A stretch of DNA of 12,159 nucleotides from Alphaproteobacteria bacterium (GCA_009936885.1 JAACDT010000148.1:1-12159); one strand, 5' to 3'; shown: positions 1 to 6,920, counted from the first letter of the stretch. The notes: generated by a model not told the origin, from the sequence alone. Made by a program: numbers and translations.

Positions 1-299
1 GCTATATTACGAATTTGTGCAAGCAGAATAAGGATAGTCTGACGCCCTTCGACTTCTAACCCTTCGGGGAACCGCGCTTCAAGCATCATGTTAAAAACGA
101 TATCGTCAGCAACAACCCAAAGGCTTAATAGAATAAGAGGAGGCGCAACGGCTAAGATAGCTGGGAAACTGCCATGATACATAAAAAGAGAATGAGGTCT
201 TATTCCAGCCGCATCACAGATACGGGTAATTTTAGTTGTACCTACAACATAAAATAAGAGGCCAAGAAATATAACGCTTACTGAAATGATTGTCAGCAT
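1..299 (-). CDS. pstC: Phosphate ABC transporter permease PstC, N-terminal part (cut by window edge)
   Basis: Inner-membrane permease subunit of the high-affinity PstSCAB phosphate importer. Only the first 99 codons are present; the gene continues beyond base 1. The translation begins MLTIISVSVIFLGLLFYVVG, a clear first membrane helix. A short loop with IRPHSLFMYHGSF follows, then a second helix around residues 46-65 (AILAVAPPLILLSLWVV). This two-helix module before the core permease domain is known from the long PstC proteins of many Alphaproteobacteria and is absent from E. coli PstC. The ATG is the first Met after a stop; only a weak GGGG lies about 8 nt upstream. It follows pstS with a 71-bp gap that holds a strong hairpin, so it is probably co-transcribed with pstS from the Pho-box promoter. 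Family assignment rests on the N-terminal pattern plus the position after pstS. Confidence 0.85.
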   Translation of the reverse strand, partial: MLTIISVSVIFLGLLFYVVGTTKITRICDAAGIRPHSLFMYHGSFPAILAVAPPLILLSLWVVADDIVFNMMLEARFPEGLEVEGRQTILILLAQIRNI

Positions 300-325
300 T
301 TATTTGGCCCCATTTGTAATAACAA

Positions 326-354
326 AGGGCGCCAAACACTATGTTTGGCGCCCT
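326..354 (-). terminator. Perfect stem-loop between pstS and pstC (attenuator or mRNA-stability hairpin)
   Basis: Arms AGGGCGCCAAACA and TGTTTGGCGCCCT pair over 13 bp with a 3-base loop. In the pstS-to-pstC direction the stem is followed by TTTGTTATT, a broken T-tract, so it may act as a leaky terminator, as a 3' block to RNases, or both. Such hairpins commonly follow periplasmic binding-protein genes and give more binding protein than permease. The hairpin lies 16 bp after the pstS stop. Confidence 0.75.
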
Positions 355-370
355 GGTTAATCATTGATGC

Positions 371-1408
371 TTATTTTAGCATATCAGCAGTTAGAACAGG
401 AAGTTCTGACATTGCCTTTTCGTATGAAGTACGCTCTGCCTCAGGCATTGGCACCATTCCAGCATCTGTTAGGATACCATCATCGCCCCAATTTTTAACC
501 CAAGTCATCAAATATTCATCCATTCCAGGAACTACGCCAACGTGAGCATGTTTTACATAAAACCATAATGCTCGTGAGATAGCATAGTCACCACTGGCAA
601 TCAACTCAAATGTAGCTGTTGTTCCGTCAACAATTGCGCTCTGTAATGTGTCTCTGTTCTGGTCAAGATATGAGAAGCCAAAAATGCCATATGACATTGG
701 ATCTTCTTGTAGCTTTTGAACAATTAGGTTATCTTGCTCACCAGCTTCGATATAGGCACCGTCAGTACGCATTGCACGGCACTTTTTGCCTGACTTATCA
801 TCTCTTGCAGCAGAAGCTTTTTTAGCTAATTCGTCTTTTCCACAATAGGCTTTCTGGTTGACCATTTCTGCGAATGATGCACGTGTTCCAGATGTTGTTG
901 GCGGTCCATATACGCGGATTTCGATATCAGGATAAGCTGCGTTAATGTCGCTCCACTTTTTGTATGGGTTTGGAATCCAAGTACCATCTTCTTGCGGAAT
1001 TTCAGCTGTAAGGGCTTTGCCTAGGTCAGCTTTGGAAATTGTTAGTGTTTGGCCTTGAAGTGAATTTGCAACCGCAATTCCATCATAACCGACTTTGATT
1101 TCAGTTACATCAACGCCGTTTGCCGAACAAAACTCAAGCTCAGATACTTTCATTCTGGACGATGCATTGCCGATATCAATAAATTGTGTTCCGATTCCCT
1201 CACAAACGCCTTTCTTGCCAACAGACGAGCCGCCTGATTCAACCACTGGTGTTTTAAATTTTGGGTTTTTCCCCATTTCTTCTGCAATAATAGTCGCAAA
1301 AGGTAACACTGTTGATGAGCCAGCAAGACTGAGCTGCTCACGAGCATTTGCCGCACTAATAAGTGAGGCAGACACCGTGATTGCAGCTATAGTGAAAAAA
1401 ATACGCAT
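371..1408 (-). CDS. pstS: Periplasmic phosphate-binding protein PstS
   Basis: High-affinity phosphate-binding protein that delivers inorganic phosphate to the PstC/PstA permease. The protein is 345 aa, close to the usual PstS length. An N-terminal signal peptide of about 22 residues ends in SAANA, followed by REQLSLAG, fitting signal peptidase I cleavage; there is no lipobox. Family motifs include GSSTVLPFA (about residues 30-38), the phosphate-contacting ESGGSS stretch, IGNASSRM, YDGIAVANS and GPPTTSGTRASF. The start ATG has a good Shine-Dalgarno (AAGAGGA) a few bases upstream. A Pho box lies about 50 bp upstream of the start, so strong induction under phosphate limitation is expected. The gene sits after phoB with a 123-bp gap that carries this promoter. 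Confidence 0.95.
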   Translation of the reverse strand: MRIFFTIAAITVSASLISAANAREQLSLAGSSTVLPFATIIAEEMGKNPKFKTPVVESGGSSVGKKGVCEGIGTQFIDIGNASSRMKVSELEFCSANGVDVTEIKVGYDGIAVANSLQGQTLTISKADLGKALTAEIPQEDGTWIPNPYKKWSDINAAYPDIEIRVYGPPTTSGTRASFAEMVNQKAYCGKDELAKKASAARDDKSGKKCRAMRTDGAYIEAGEQDNLIVQKLQEDPMSYGIFGFSYLDQNRDTLQSAIVDGTTATFELIASGDYAISRALWFYVKHAHVGVVPGMDEYLMTWVKNWGDDGILTDAGMVPMPEAERTSYEKAMSELPVLTADMLK

Positions 1409-1459
1409 GATTTATTCCTCTTAAATGATTTAACGATGAAAGTGGTTTAACGACGCTAT

Positions 1460-1477
1460 ATGACAGTTTAGTGACAA
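1460..1477 (-). promoter_or_regulatory. Pho box upstream of pstS
   Basis: On the minus strand the sequence reads TTGTCAC-TAAA-CTGTCAT, two 7-bp direct repeats separated by 4 bp. This is the classic PhoB-binding arrangement, in which the box replaces the -35 element. A plausible -10 (TTAAAC or TAAACC, near 1444-1450) lies 9-10 bp downstream. Transcription would start near 1438 and leave a short leader of roughly 30 nt before pstS. The match is by eye; no matrix score was calculated. Confidence 0.85.
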
Positions 1478-1480
1478 TTG

Positions 1481-1507
1481 AAATTTATAGGGAAAAAATT
1501 TATAGGG
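1481..1507 (-). repeat. 12-bp direct repeat pair just upstream of the pstS Pho box
   Basis: CCCTATAAATTT (minus-strand reading) occurs twice without mismatch, at 1496-1507 and 1481-1492. The period is 15 bp, and the promoter-proximal copy ends 3 bp before the Pho box. The pair could be an upstream AT-rich promoter element, a second regulator's tandem site or a small local duplication. The sequence alone does not decide. Confidence 0.6.
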
Positions 1508-1531
1508 GCAGCATAGATTGAGGTAAAAAAA

Positions 1532-2251
1532 TTAGAGAGCTGCGTTATTTTCGTTTAAGGACAGCGCATACCCGCTACTTCTAACAGTTCTGATTAAATC
1601 GGGTGGCGTGTTTCCATTAGCTTTTTTTTGCAATGCTTTTCTAAGTCTTCCGATATGTACATCAACTGTTCTGTCTTCTATATATATTCCGTGTCCCCAC
1701 ACCTTATCTAGTAATTGCGCTCTGCTAAATACTTGCCCTGGACGCTCCATTAAAATAGACAAGATTTTAAATTCCTTAGGCCCTAACTTTACCGGTCTTC
1801 CGTGATGTTCAACTAATTTCTTGCTGGGAAATAAGCGCAAACTTCCACATTCTAATACATCATTTACTAGAGAAGGTTTCGCACGGCGCAGAACTGCTCT
1901 TATTCTGGCTATAAGTTCTTTTGGTGAAAATGGTTTAGTTATGTAATCATCAGCGCCGATATCTAACCCCAAGGTGCGGTCGCCATCCTCACCTCTTGCG
2001 CTTAGCATAATAATTGGGATTTCGCGTGTTGAGCTTCTTGAGCGTAAAACACGGCAAACCTCAATCCCGGACATATAAGGCATCATCCAATCCAGTATGA
2101 TGATATCTGGAAGCGTTTCCTCTGCAATCGTTACCGTCTGCTCGCCATCTTCAGCGGTGGTTACGTTAAAATTTGCTTGCTCAAGATTAAATTTAACAAG
2201 TTCCAACTGATTTGGCTCATCGTCAGCTATAAGAACATTTATAGAAGTCAT
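1532..2251 (-). CDS. phoB: Phosphate regulon response regulator PhoB
   Basis: OmpR-family transcription factor activated by phosphorylation from PhoR; it binds Pho boxes to induce phosphate-scavenging genes. Counting from MTSINVLIADDE, the receiver domain fills about residues 1-120, with the acidic pair in IADDE, phospho-acceptor Asp54 in IIILDWMMP, and the conserved Lys106 in DYITKPFSP. The C-terminal winged-helix domain has the typical GPKEFKILSIL, RAQLLDKVWG, DRTVDVHIGRLRKAL and IRTVRSSGYAL blocks. An in-frame ATG lies 30 bp further upstream (2281) and would add ten residues (MMLGWGFEFD). I prefer 2251 because receiver domains normally begin within a few residues of the first strand; neither start has a strong Shine-Dalgarno. 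A Pho box lies 39-70 bp upstream, predicting autoactivation. Confidence 0.93.
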   Translation of the reverse strand: MTSINVLIADDEPNQLELVKFNLEQANFNVTTAEDGEQTVTIAEETLPDIIILDWMMPYMSGIEVCRVLRSRSSTREIPIIMLSARGEDGDRTLGLDIGADDYITKPFSPKELIARIRAVLRRAKPSLVNDVLECGSLRLFPSKKLVEHHGRPVKLGPKEFKILSILMERPGQVFSRAQLLDKVWGHGIYIEDRTVDVHIGRLRKALQKKANGNTPPDLIRTVRSSGYALSLNENNAAL

Positions 2252-2319
2252 ATCAAACTCGAAGCCCCAACCAAGCATCATTCTAGTTATAGTTTTATAG
2301 CCATGTATTGTTCATAGAT

Positions 2320-2337
2320 ATGACACTAATGTGACAG
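2320..2337 (-). promoter_or_regulatory. Pho box upstream of phoB, between phoR and phoB
   Basis: The minus-strand reading is CTGTCAC-ATTA-GTGTCAT, with 7-4-7 geometry. It shares the TGTCAC...TGTCATAT core with the pstS box. A possible -10 (AATACA/ATACAT, near 2304-2310) lies about 10 bp downstream. The box begins 7 bp after the phoR stop, so phoB has its own inducible promoter in addition to any read-through from phoR. Confidence 0.82.
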
Positions 2338-2343
2338 AGATGA

Positions 2344-3486
2344 TTATGCAGGGTCATCGCCGCCTCTTAATCCAGAAAGCAAAGTATGAAAGTACGGTAT
2401 CATAACACGAAACTTTGTTACCTCTTTGAGCTGGCTTGTGATTATAAGCTGGCCTCTATGCTTATTAACAATATGTTTTACAATAGCTAATCCAAGGCCA
2501 GTTCCGCCCATTTGGCGCGACCGCCCCTTATCAACGCGGTAAAAGCGTTCTGTTAGTCGCGGAATATGTCTCTCTTCAATACCATCGCCCCGATTTATTA
2601 TGTCGATTATTATCTGTCCAGAGGTCGTATCAGACATTTCAACAGTGATGATTGATTTTGAGTAGCTATATTTCAACGCGTTATCTATTAAGTTATGAAA
2701 GACTTCTGTTATTTCATCAACCTCGCCTCTGACAATTGGTTCTTCTGACATATGAACGCGTTTATCATCAAGGTTAATAACATGTCCTGTTTTTATTGCT
2801 CGGTTATTTAGGGATGCAATAACAGAGGTTAGTAATGTTCTGATGAATACTTTTCCGGTAGGCGCGATATGCTCATCAACTTCTACTCTGGATAAGGACA
2901 TTAAATCATCAATTAGCCGAGACATACGCCTTGATTCTTCTTCCATAATTTTAAGGAATCTCTCCAGCATGTTTTGTTCGATATCAGGCGAATTTTGGAG
3001 TGTTTCAACAAAACCTATTAGGCTGGTAAGCGGAGAGCGTAATTCATGACTTACATTAGCAACAAAATCTCTGCGCATTTTTTCAAGATTATGTGGCAGC
3101 GTCATATCCATTAGCAACACTAAAAGGCTTTCATTTCCGAAAGGCATGATTTTGCCTTGGATATGATGATATTCGTTATTGGATGGTATTGCAGCGAATT
3201 CGGTTATTTCGTTGGAAGCAACGCATCTCTCAAGATCTTCCATTAACTCAGAATAAATTAGCCGCTGGGTTAAAGATGCACCCATTAAATGCTCGCCAAG
3301 CAATCGAACCGCCCCATGATTTGCGTTTATTATAACGGATTGATGGTCGATTTGTAATAAGGCATCATCCATCATTCTGCCAAAAAGGGAGAACATATCT
3401 GCACGATTTGCCATGTTGGTATGGTCTGTTTTTTCGGCACTAATTATACCCATAATAGGAACACCCAATAGCATATTTTTAAACAC
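2344..3486 (-). CDS. phoR: PhoR-like phosphate sensor histidine kinase, soluble form
   Basis: Sensor kinase expected to phosphorylate PhoB under phosphate limitation. A PAS-like region covers about residues 38-130. The HisKA block FVANVSHELRSPLTSLIGF carries phospho-acceptor His147. The HATPase part has N-box HNLIDNALKYS (Asn265/Asn269), G1 INRGDG (298-302), F-box ERFYRVDKGRS and G2 GGTGLGLAI (327-335). Two features are odd. The usual G1 motif is D-x-G-x-G, but here the first position is Asn (AAT codon). In addition, there are no transmembrane helices; only a 10-12 residue mildly hydrophobic stretch (about residues 5-16) precedes the PAS region. An in-frame TAG two codons before the GTG start rules out a longer N terminus in this reading. 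Met5 or Met12 could be the real start: AGGA lies 1 nt before the GTG and 13 nt before Met5. Identity as PhoR rests on kinase similarity and on being next to phoB. Confidence 0.88.
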   Translation of the reverse strand: MFKNMLLGVPIMGIISAEKTDHTNMANRADMFSLFGRMMDDALLQIDHQSVIINANHGAVRLLGEHLMGASLTQRLIYSELMEDLERCVASNEITEFAAIPSNNEYHHIQGKIMPFGNESLLVLLMDMTLPHNLEKMRRDFVANVSHELRSPLTSLIGFVETLQNSPDIEQNMLERFLKIMEEESRRMSRLIDDLMSLSRVEVDEHIAPTGKVFIRTLLTSVIASLNNRAIKTGHVINLDDKRVHMSEEPIVRGEVDEITEVFHNLIDNALKYSYSKSIITVEMSDTTSGQIIIDIINRGDGIEERHIPRLTERFYRVDKGRSRQMGGTGLGLAIVKHIVNKHRGQLIITSQLKEVTKFRVMIPYFHTLLSGLRGGDDPA

Positions 3487-3570
3487 TTCCTAATCATAGC
3501 TTAATTAGCCAAATCTATTAACCAAATATTTGCATTAAATTAACAAGCTATTTTTATCAATCCTGTTGCT

Positions 3571-3594
3571 TGCTAGATAGGACTGTATCTAGCA
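3571..3594. repeat. Inverted repeat upstream of phoR
   Basis: Arms TGCTAGATA and TATCTAGCA form a perfect 9-bp inverted repeat around GGACTG. Neither strand has a T-tract after it, so an intrinsic terminator is unlikely. It lies about 85-110 bp upstream of phoR and could be an operator or an RNA hairpin in the phoR leader. Confidence 0.5.
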
Positions 3595-3596
3595 GA

Positions 3597-3612
3597 TGTG
3601 AAAATCAGCACA
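3597..3612. promoter_or_regulatory. CRP/FNR-like site upstream of phoR
   Basis: TGTGA-AAATCA-GCACA matches nine of ten positions of the CRP half-site pattern TGTGA-N6-TCACA. It is 2 bp from the inverted repeat at 3571-3594 and about 110 bp upstream of phoR. No regulator gene is visible in the window. A single site of this size can arise by chance, hence the low confidence. Confidence 0.3.
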
Positions 3613-3683
3613 TTATGTATGTCCCCTCGAATAATGGATAGCTCGTATAATATTTGAGTATGTCTGTGTTATTTGCGAAAAAA

Positions 3684-3968
3684 TTATTTGGGGTAGCACT
3701 TAACTTTGTAGGAGCCAGTATCGCCAGAAATTTCGCAAATATTTAATTTATGCTCATTGGTCTTAACCTTATAATGGCTGACAATACATTTTCCTTTTCT
3801 TACGGCGGGTGATGCCAATGGCGAATATGCTTTAATGCCGTCTTTGGAGACATAATCTGCAATATTCAGCCATGTGCCTGTCACACCCCAGTTATATTTA
3901 TATAGCTTGCTCTCCCCAGCTTCAATTGTGGGAGTTAAGTAATTAATAGGCGCTTTAAAGAAGGTTTT
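3684..3968 (-). pseudogene. 94-codon open frame without ATG, possible remnant of an exported protein gene
   Basis: The frame is open from a TAG at 3969-3971 to a TAA at 3684-3686. It reads plausibly as protein, with stretches such as YKYNWGVTGTWLNIADYVS and a Cys-containing C terminus (GKCIV, LNICEIS, KVKCYPK). It contains no ATG. The only standard alternative start I see is a GTG at 3884, giving 66 residues, and it lacks a good Shine-Dalgarno. The frame is the same as that of the glycerate kinase gene upstream, separated from it by two stops (TAA, TGC, TAG). I do not recognise the family. It may be the 3' end of a gene whose beginning was lost, a small gene with an unusual start, or chance. 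The rest of the 3487-3974 spacer holds only the inverted repeat and CRP-like site listed separately. Confidence 0.3.
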
Positions 3969-3974
3969 CTAGCA

Positions 3975-5273
3975 TTAGCTGGGATAAATCAATATTGTTC
4001 TGAAATCATTTACGTTGGTTAATGTAGGCCCTGTTATAATTTGATTAGCTATTATTTCAAAAAAACTATGGGCGTCATTTTGAGTTAAAGATTCTTGAGG
4101 AGATATACCTGCTTTTTTGGCATCATCTAAAGTATTGGGAGTGATAAAAGCACCTGCAATTTCGGCTGCCCCATCAACACCGTCCGTATCCCCTGCCAAA
4201 CCAAAAATACCTGCCTGCTTATTTAAGGAAATAGCAAGAGCAAGACAAAACTCAGCATTTGGGCCGCCAACGCCATTTCCGTTTTTAGTAACGGTCAACT
4301 CCCCCCCGGAAAGCAATAAGACAGGATTGTCCGTATCTGATAATTGTTTTTGGATATGAATTGCCTGTTGTGCGTGATGATAGGCAACATCTCTTGCTTC
4401 TCCTTGCAACGCATCGCCAAGATTTATGACGTCAAAGCCATAATCGCTGGTTGCCATTTTTGCTGCGGCCTGCAGGGATTGAGAAGGAGAAGCAAAAATC
4501 ACATTCTGTGTTTTGCTAAGTTGGATATCTTGAGGCGCTAATACCCCTGATTGAGTGTTTAGCTGCTTAATTACAGTGGCAGGAACAGAAATATTATAAT
4601 CAGTTATTATTTGAAGTGCTTGCTGGCATTTTGAGGTATCGCCAATTGTAGGCCCAGAGCCAATAAACTGGATATCATCTCCTGGTACATCTGATAAAAT
4701 CAAGCTTAGCAGTTTTGCAGGATAAGCAGCTGCCGCTAATTGACCGCCCTTTATAGCGCTTAGATGTTTTCGAACAATAGTAATTTGGTCGATAGGTGCT
4801 CCGCTTGTCAAAAGGCCTTGATTTATATGCTGCTTTTCAGCCAATGTGAGCGTGCCTGATGGCGCGCATAACAAGGCAGAAGCTCCCCCAGAAATTAAGC
4901 AGAGAACAAAATCATCCTCGCCAAGGCCATGCATTAATTCTACTATTTTTTGTGTTGCTTTAACGCCTGTCTCATCTGGAACAGGGTGGCCCGCTTCTAT
5001 TATTTCTATTCCCTTACAGGGTCTTCCATAACCGTAGCGTGTTATCACTATGCCATCGCATTTGCCCCAAACACGCTCCACCGCTTCGGCCATCCGGGCA
5101 CTTGCCTTTCCAGCACCGATAATAACAACTCTGCTAGAGGGTTTTTCAGGAAGATACTCAGCGATGGTTTCCATCGGGTCTACTGTAAATATCGCATGCT
5201 CAAACAGCCTGCGAAGAATGAGTTCAGCTTGAGAAGAATAAGAAGAGGTCATTTCAGCTAAGAGTATCACCAT
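3975..5273 (-). CDS. Glycerate 2-kinase (GckA/TtuD, MOFRL family)
   Basis: Predicted to phosphorylate D-glycerate with ATP to 2-phosphoglycerate, a cytosolic step feeding serine-cycle, glyoxylate and tartrate/hydroxypyruvate carbon into glycolysis. The 432-aa length fits the family. Recognisable blocks are the N-terminal IIGAGKASARMAEAVE (Lys56), EAGHPVPDETG (about 94-103), LISGGASALLCAP (about 127-138), a central LILSDVPGDD...GSGPT stretch (about 191-208), the MOFRL-region GLAGDTDGVDG, and the C-terminal TGPTLTNVND. The first Met is at 5273; an in-frame ATG at 5252 (MTSSYSSQAELILRRLFEHA) fits the usual family N terminus better, and neither has a strong Shine-Dalgarno. Divergent from xylulokinase across a 177-bp spacer. 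No intrinsic terminator is visible downstream. Glycerate kinase family is confident; D-glycerate as the physiological substrate is inferred. Confidence 0.9.
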   Translation of the reverse strand: MVILLAEMTSSYSSQAELILRRLFEHAIFTVDPMETIAEYLPEKPSSRVVIIGAGKASARMAEAVERVWGKCDGIVITRYGYGRPCKGIEIIEAGHPVPDETGVKATQKIVELMHGLGEDDFVLCLISGGASALLCAPSGTLTLAEKQHINQGLLTSGAPIDQITIVRKHLSAIKGGQLAAAAYPAKLLSLILSDVPGDDIQFIGSGPTIGDTSKCQQALQIITDYNISVPATVIKQLNTQSGVLAPQDIQLSKTQNVIFASPSQSLQAAAKMATSDYGFDVINLGDALQGEARDVAYHHAQQAIHIQKQLSDTDNPVLLLSGGELTVTKNGNGVGGPNAEFCLALAISLNKQAGIFGLAGDTDGVDGAAEIAGAFITPNTLDDAKKAGISPQESLTQNDAHSFFEIIANQIITGPTLTNVNDFRTILIYPS

Positions 5274-5450
5274 CTTGGTTTAAGATTTGAAACTACCAGA
5301 AGAATTATAACAAAACTAGAACTAAATTACGTCAGAATTACTTGAATAACACAGTTTAGAAAAAAGCTTAATTCAGGCAATTAATAGGAATCAGCAAGAG
5401 TATCTGTCATAATAGATCCGAGAGGATTTAACCGTTATAAAGGACAGTTC

Positions 5451-6911
5451 ATGTATCTTGGTCTTGATATCGGCACATCGTCTGTTAAAGGATTACTGCA
5501 AAGCGAAGATGGAGAGATAGTAGCAAGCCATTCTGTTGAGCTTGCGATTAGCAGACCAGTAGAAGGCTATTCAGAGCAAAATCCGCAAGACTGGATTAAT
5601 GCAACTGATACCATAATGTCTTCGCTAAAGGATGAGGCAGGCCATCATTTAAGCCAGCTTTTGGGAATTGGGCTATCGGGGCAGATGCATGGTCTTGTTG
5701 CACTTGATAAAGCAGATAAGATATTACGCCCTGCAATTTTGTGGAATGACGCCCGCTGCGAGCTTCAAGCAAGAATGCTGGATACTGAATATCCTGAATT
5801 TCGGAAAATTGGCGGTAATGCTGTTATGGCTGGTTTTACAGCGCCAAAAGCGGTCTGGATGTCTCACTATGAGGCAGAATTATTTGATAGAATCAAAACA
5901 ATTTTGCTTCCCAAAGATTATGTCAGATTCTGGCTTACAGGCGAGAAGCTCTCAGATATGTCAGATGCGAGCGGTACCTTGTGGCTAGATGTTGAGAAGC
6001 GGAAATATAGCGAGCAGTTACTTGGATATTGTGGTCTTGATATATCTCAAATGCCAGGTTTGCGCGAAGGATCGCAGCCATCAGGTGCTCTTAGCAAAAA
6101 GCTGGCAGAAAAATGGGGCATTACCCCCCCTGTTGTGGTAAGCGGGGCAGGTGATAATGCGGCTTCGGCTTGCGGGTTGGGGGTCGTTTGCCCCGGAGAT
6201 GCCTGTTTGTCTCTGGGTACTTCAGGCGTGATGTTCAGTGTTACGGATAAATTTTTACCTTCAGCTGAAAATGGCGTTCATGCATTCTGCCATGCACTCC
6301 CGGATGTATGGCATCAAATGGGGGTGGTATTATCAGCAACTGATTCGCTTAACTGGCTATCTGAAATTACTGGACACTCCATTGCCTCTCTTGCGACAGC
6401 AGCATCAACCATCCAAGATAAGCACTCATCCTTAATGTTTCACCCCTATCTTTCAGGAGAGAGAACACCTCTTAATGATGCGAATGCAAGAGCAGGGTTT
6501 ATTGGGCTGGCACGAAGTCACACCCATGCTGAAATGGCTTATGCAGTTCTTGAGGGTGTTTCATACGCAATGGCAGAATGCGCGGATGTGCTTGCTAAAA
6601 TTGGGCAGGGGCCAAGCTCCTTACTAGCGGTTGGGGGCGGTTCCAAAAATCACCAATGGCTACAATTAATGGCAGATACCACAGGTTTGACTATCCATCT
6701 GCCAATGGAAGGTGAATTTGGCGGTGCATTAGGAGCCGCAAGGCTTGGTGCTATTGCTTCAGGAGCGTCGTTAACAGACATACTCACGAAACCAAATATC
6801 AAGCATATCTTTCATCCGAGAATCGATTATTGTGGATTTCACAATGAAAAACGAAATAGATGGCGCGCTACCTATAATGCTATTAAATCATTACAATCTC
6901 GAAAATATTAA
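5451..6911 (+). CDS. xylB: Xylulokinase (FGGY carbohydrate kinase)
   Basis: Predicted to phosphorylate D-xylulose with ATP to D-xylulose 5-phosphate for the pentose phosphate pathway. The 486-aa protein follows E. coli XylB along its whole length: the phosphate-1 motif MYLGLDIGTSSVKG at the start, SEQNPQDW, LSGQMHG (about 76-81), LRPAILWNDARC, GFTAPKAVW, LLPKDYVRF, SDMSDASGTLWLDV, catalytic Asp235 in SGAGDNAASACG, SLGTSGV, PYLSGERTP, and GGGSKN and EFGGALGAARLGA near the end. The start ATG has AAGGA six bases upstream. No xylose isomerase, xylose transporter or polyol dehydrogenase is in the window, so the source of its substrate is unknown, and other ketoses such as ribulose cannot be excluded. 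Convergent with the aldehyde dehydrogenase gene. Confidence 0.93.
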   Translation: MYLGLDIGTSSVKGLLQSEDGEIVASHSVELAISRPVEGYSEQNPQDWINATDTIMSSLKDEAGHHLSQLLGIGLSGQMHGLVALDKADKILRPAILWNDARCELQARMLDTEYPEFRKIGGNAVMAGFTAPKAVWMSHYEAELFDRIKTILLPKDYVRFWLTGEKLSDMSDASGTLWLDVEKRKYSEQLLGYCGLDISQMPGLREGSQPSGALSKKLAEKWGITPPVVVSGAGDNAASACGLGVVCPGDACLSLGTSGVMFSVTDKFLPSAENGVHAFCHALPDVWHQMGVVLSATDSLNWLSEITGHSIASLATAASTIQDKHSSLMFHPYLSGERTPLNDANARAGFIGLARSHTHAEMAYAVLEGVSYAMAECADVLAKIGQGPSSLLAVGGGSKNHQWLQLMADTTGLTIHLPMEGEFGGALGAARLGAIASGASLTDILTKPNIKHIFHPRIDYCGFHNEKRNRWRATYNAIKSLQSRKY

Positions 6912-6920
6912 ATTAGATAA

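Noticed and set aside
1095..1424. 109-codon plus-strand open frame antisense to pstS
   Set aside because: It lies opposite a well-supported pstS and has no Shine-Dalgarno or recognisable domain.
1509..1531. T-run after the phoB stop as an intrinsic terminator
   Set aside because: There is a run of seven T after the stop codon, but no convincing stem precedes it.
3571..3594. Inverted repeat upstream of phoR as a transcription terminator
   Set aside because: No T-tract follows the stem on either strand.
5393..5414. CTGTCAT at 5404-5410 upstream of xylB, looking like a third Pho box
   Set aside because: The second 7-bp half-site is absent at the required 4-bp spacing on either side, so it is only a single half-site.
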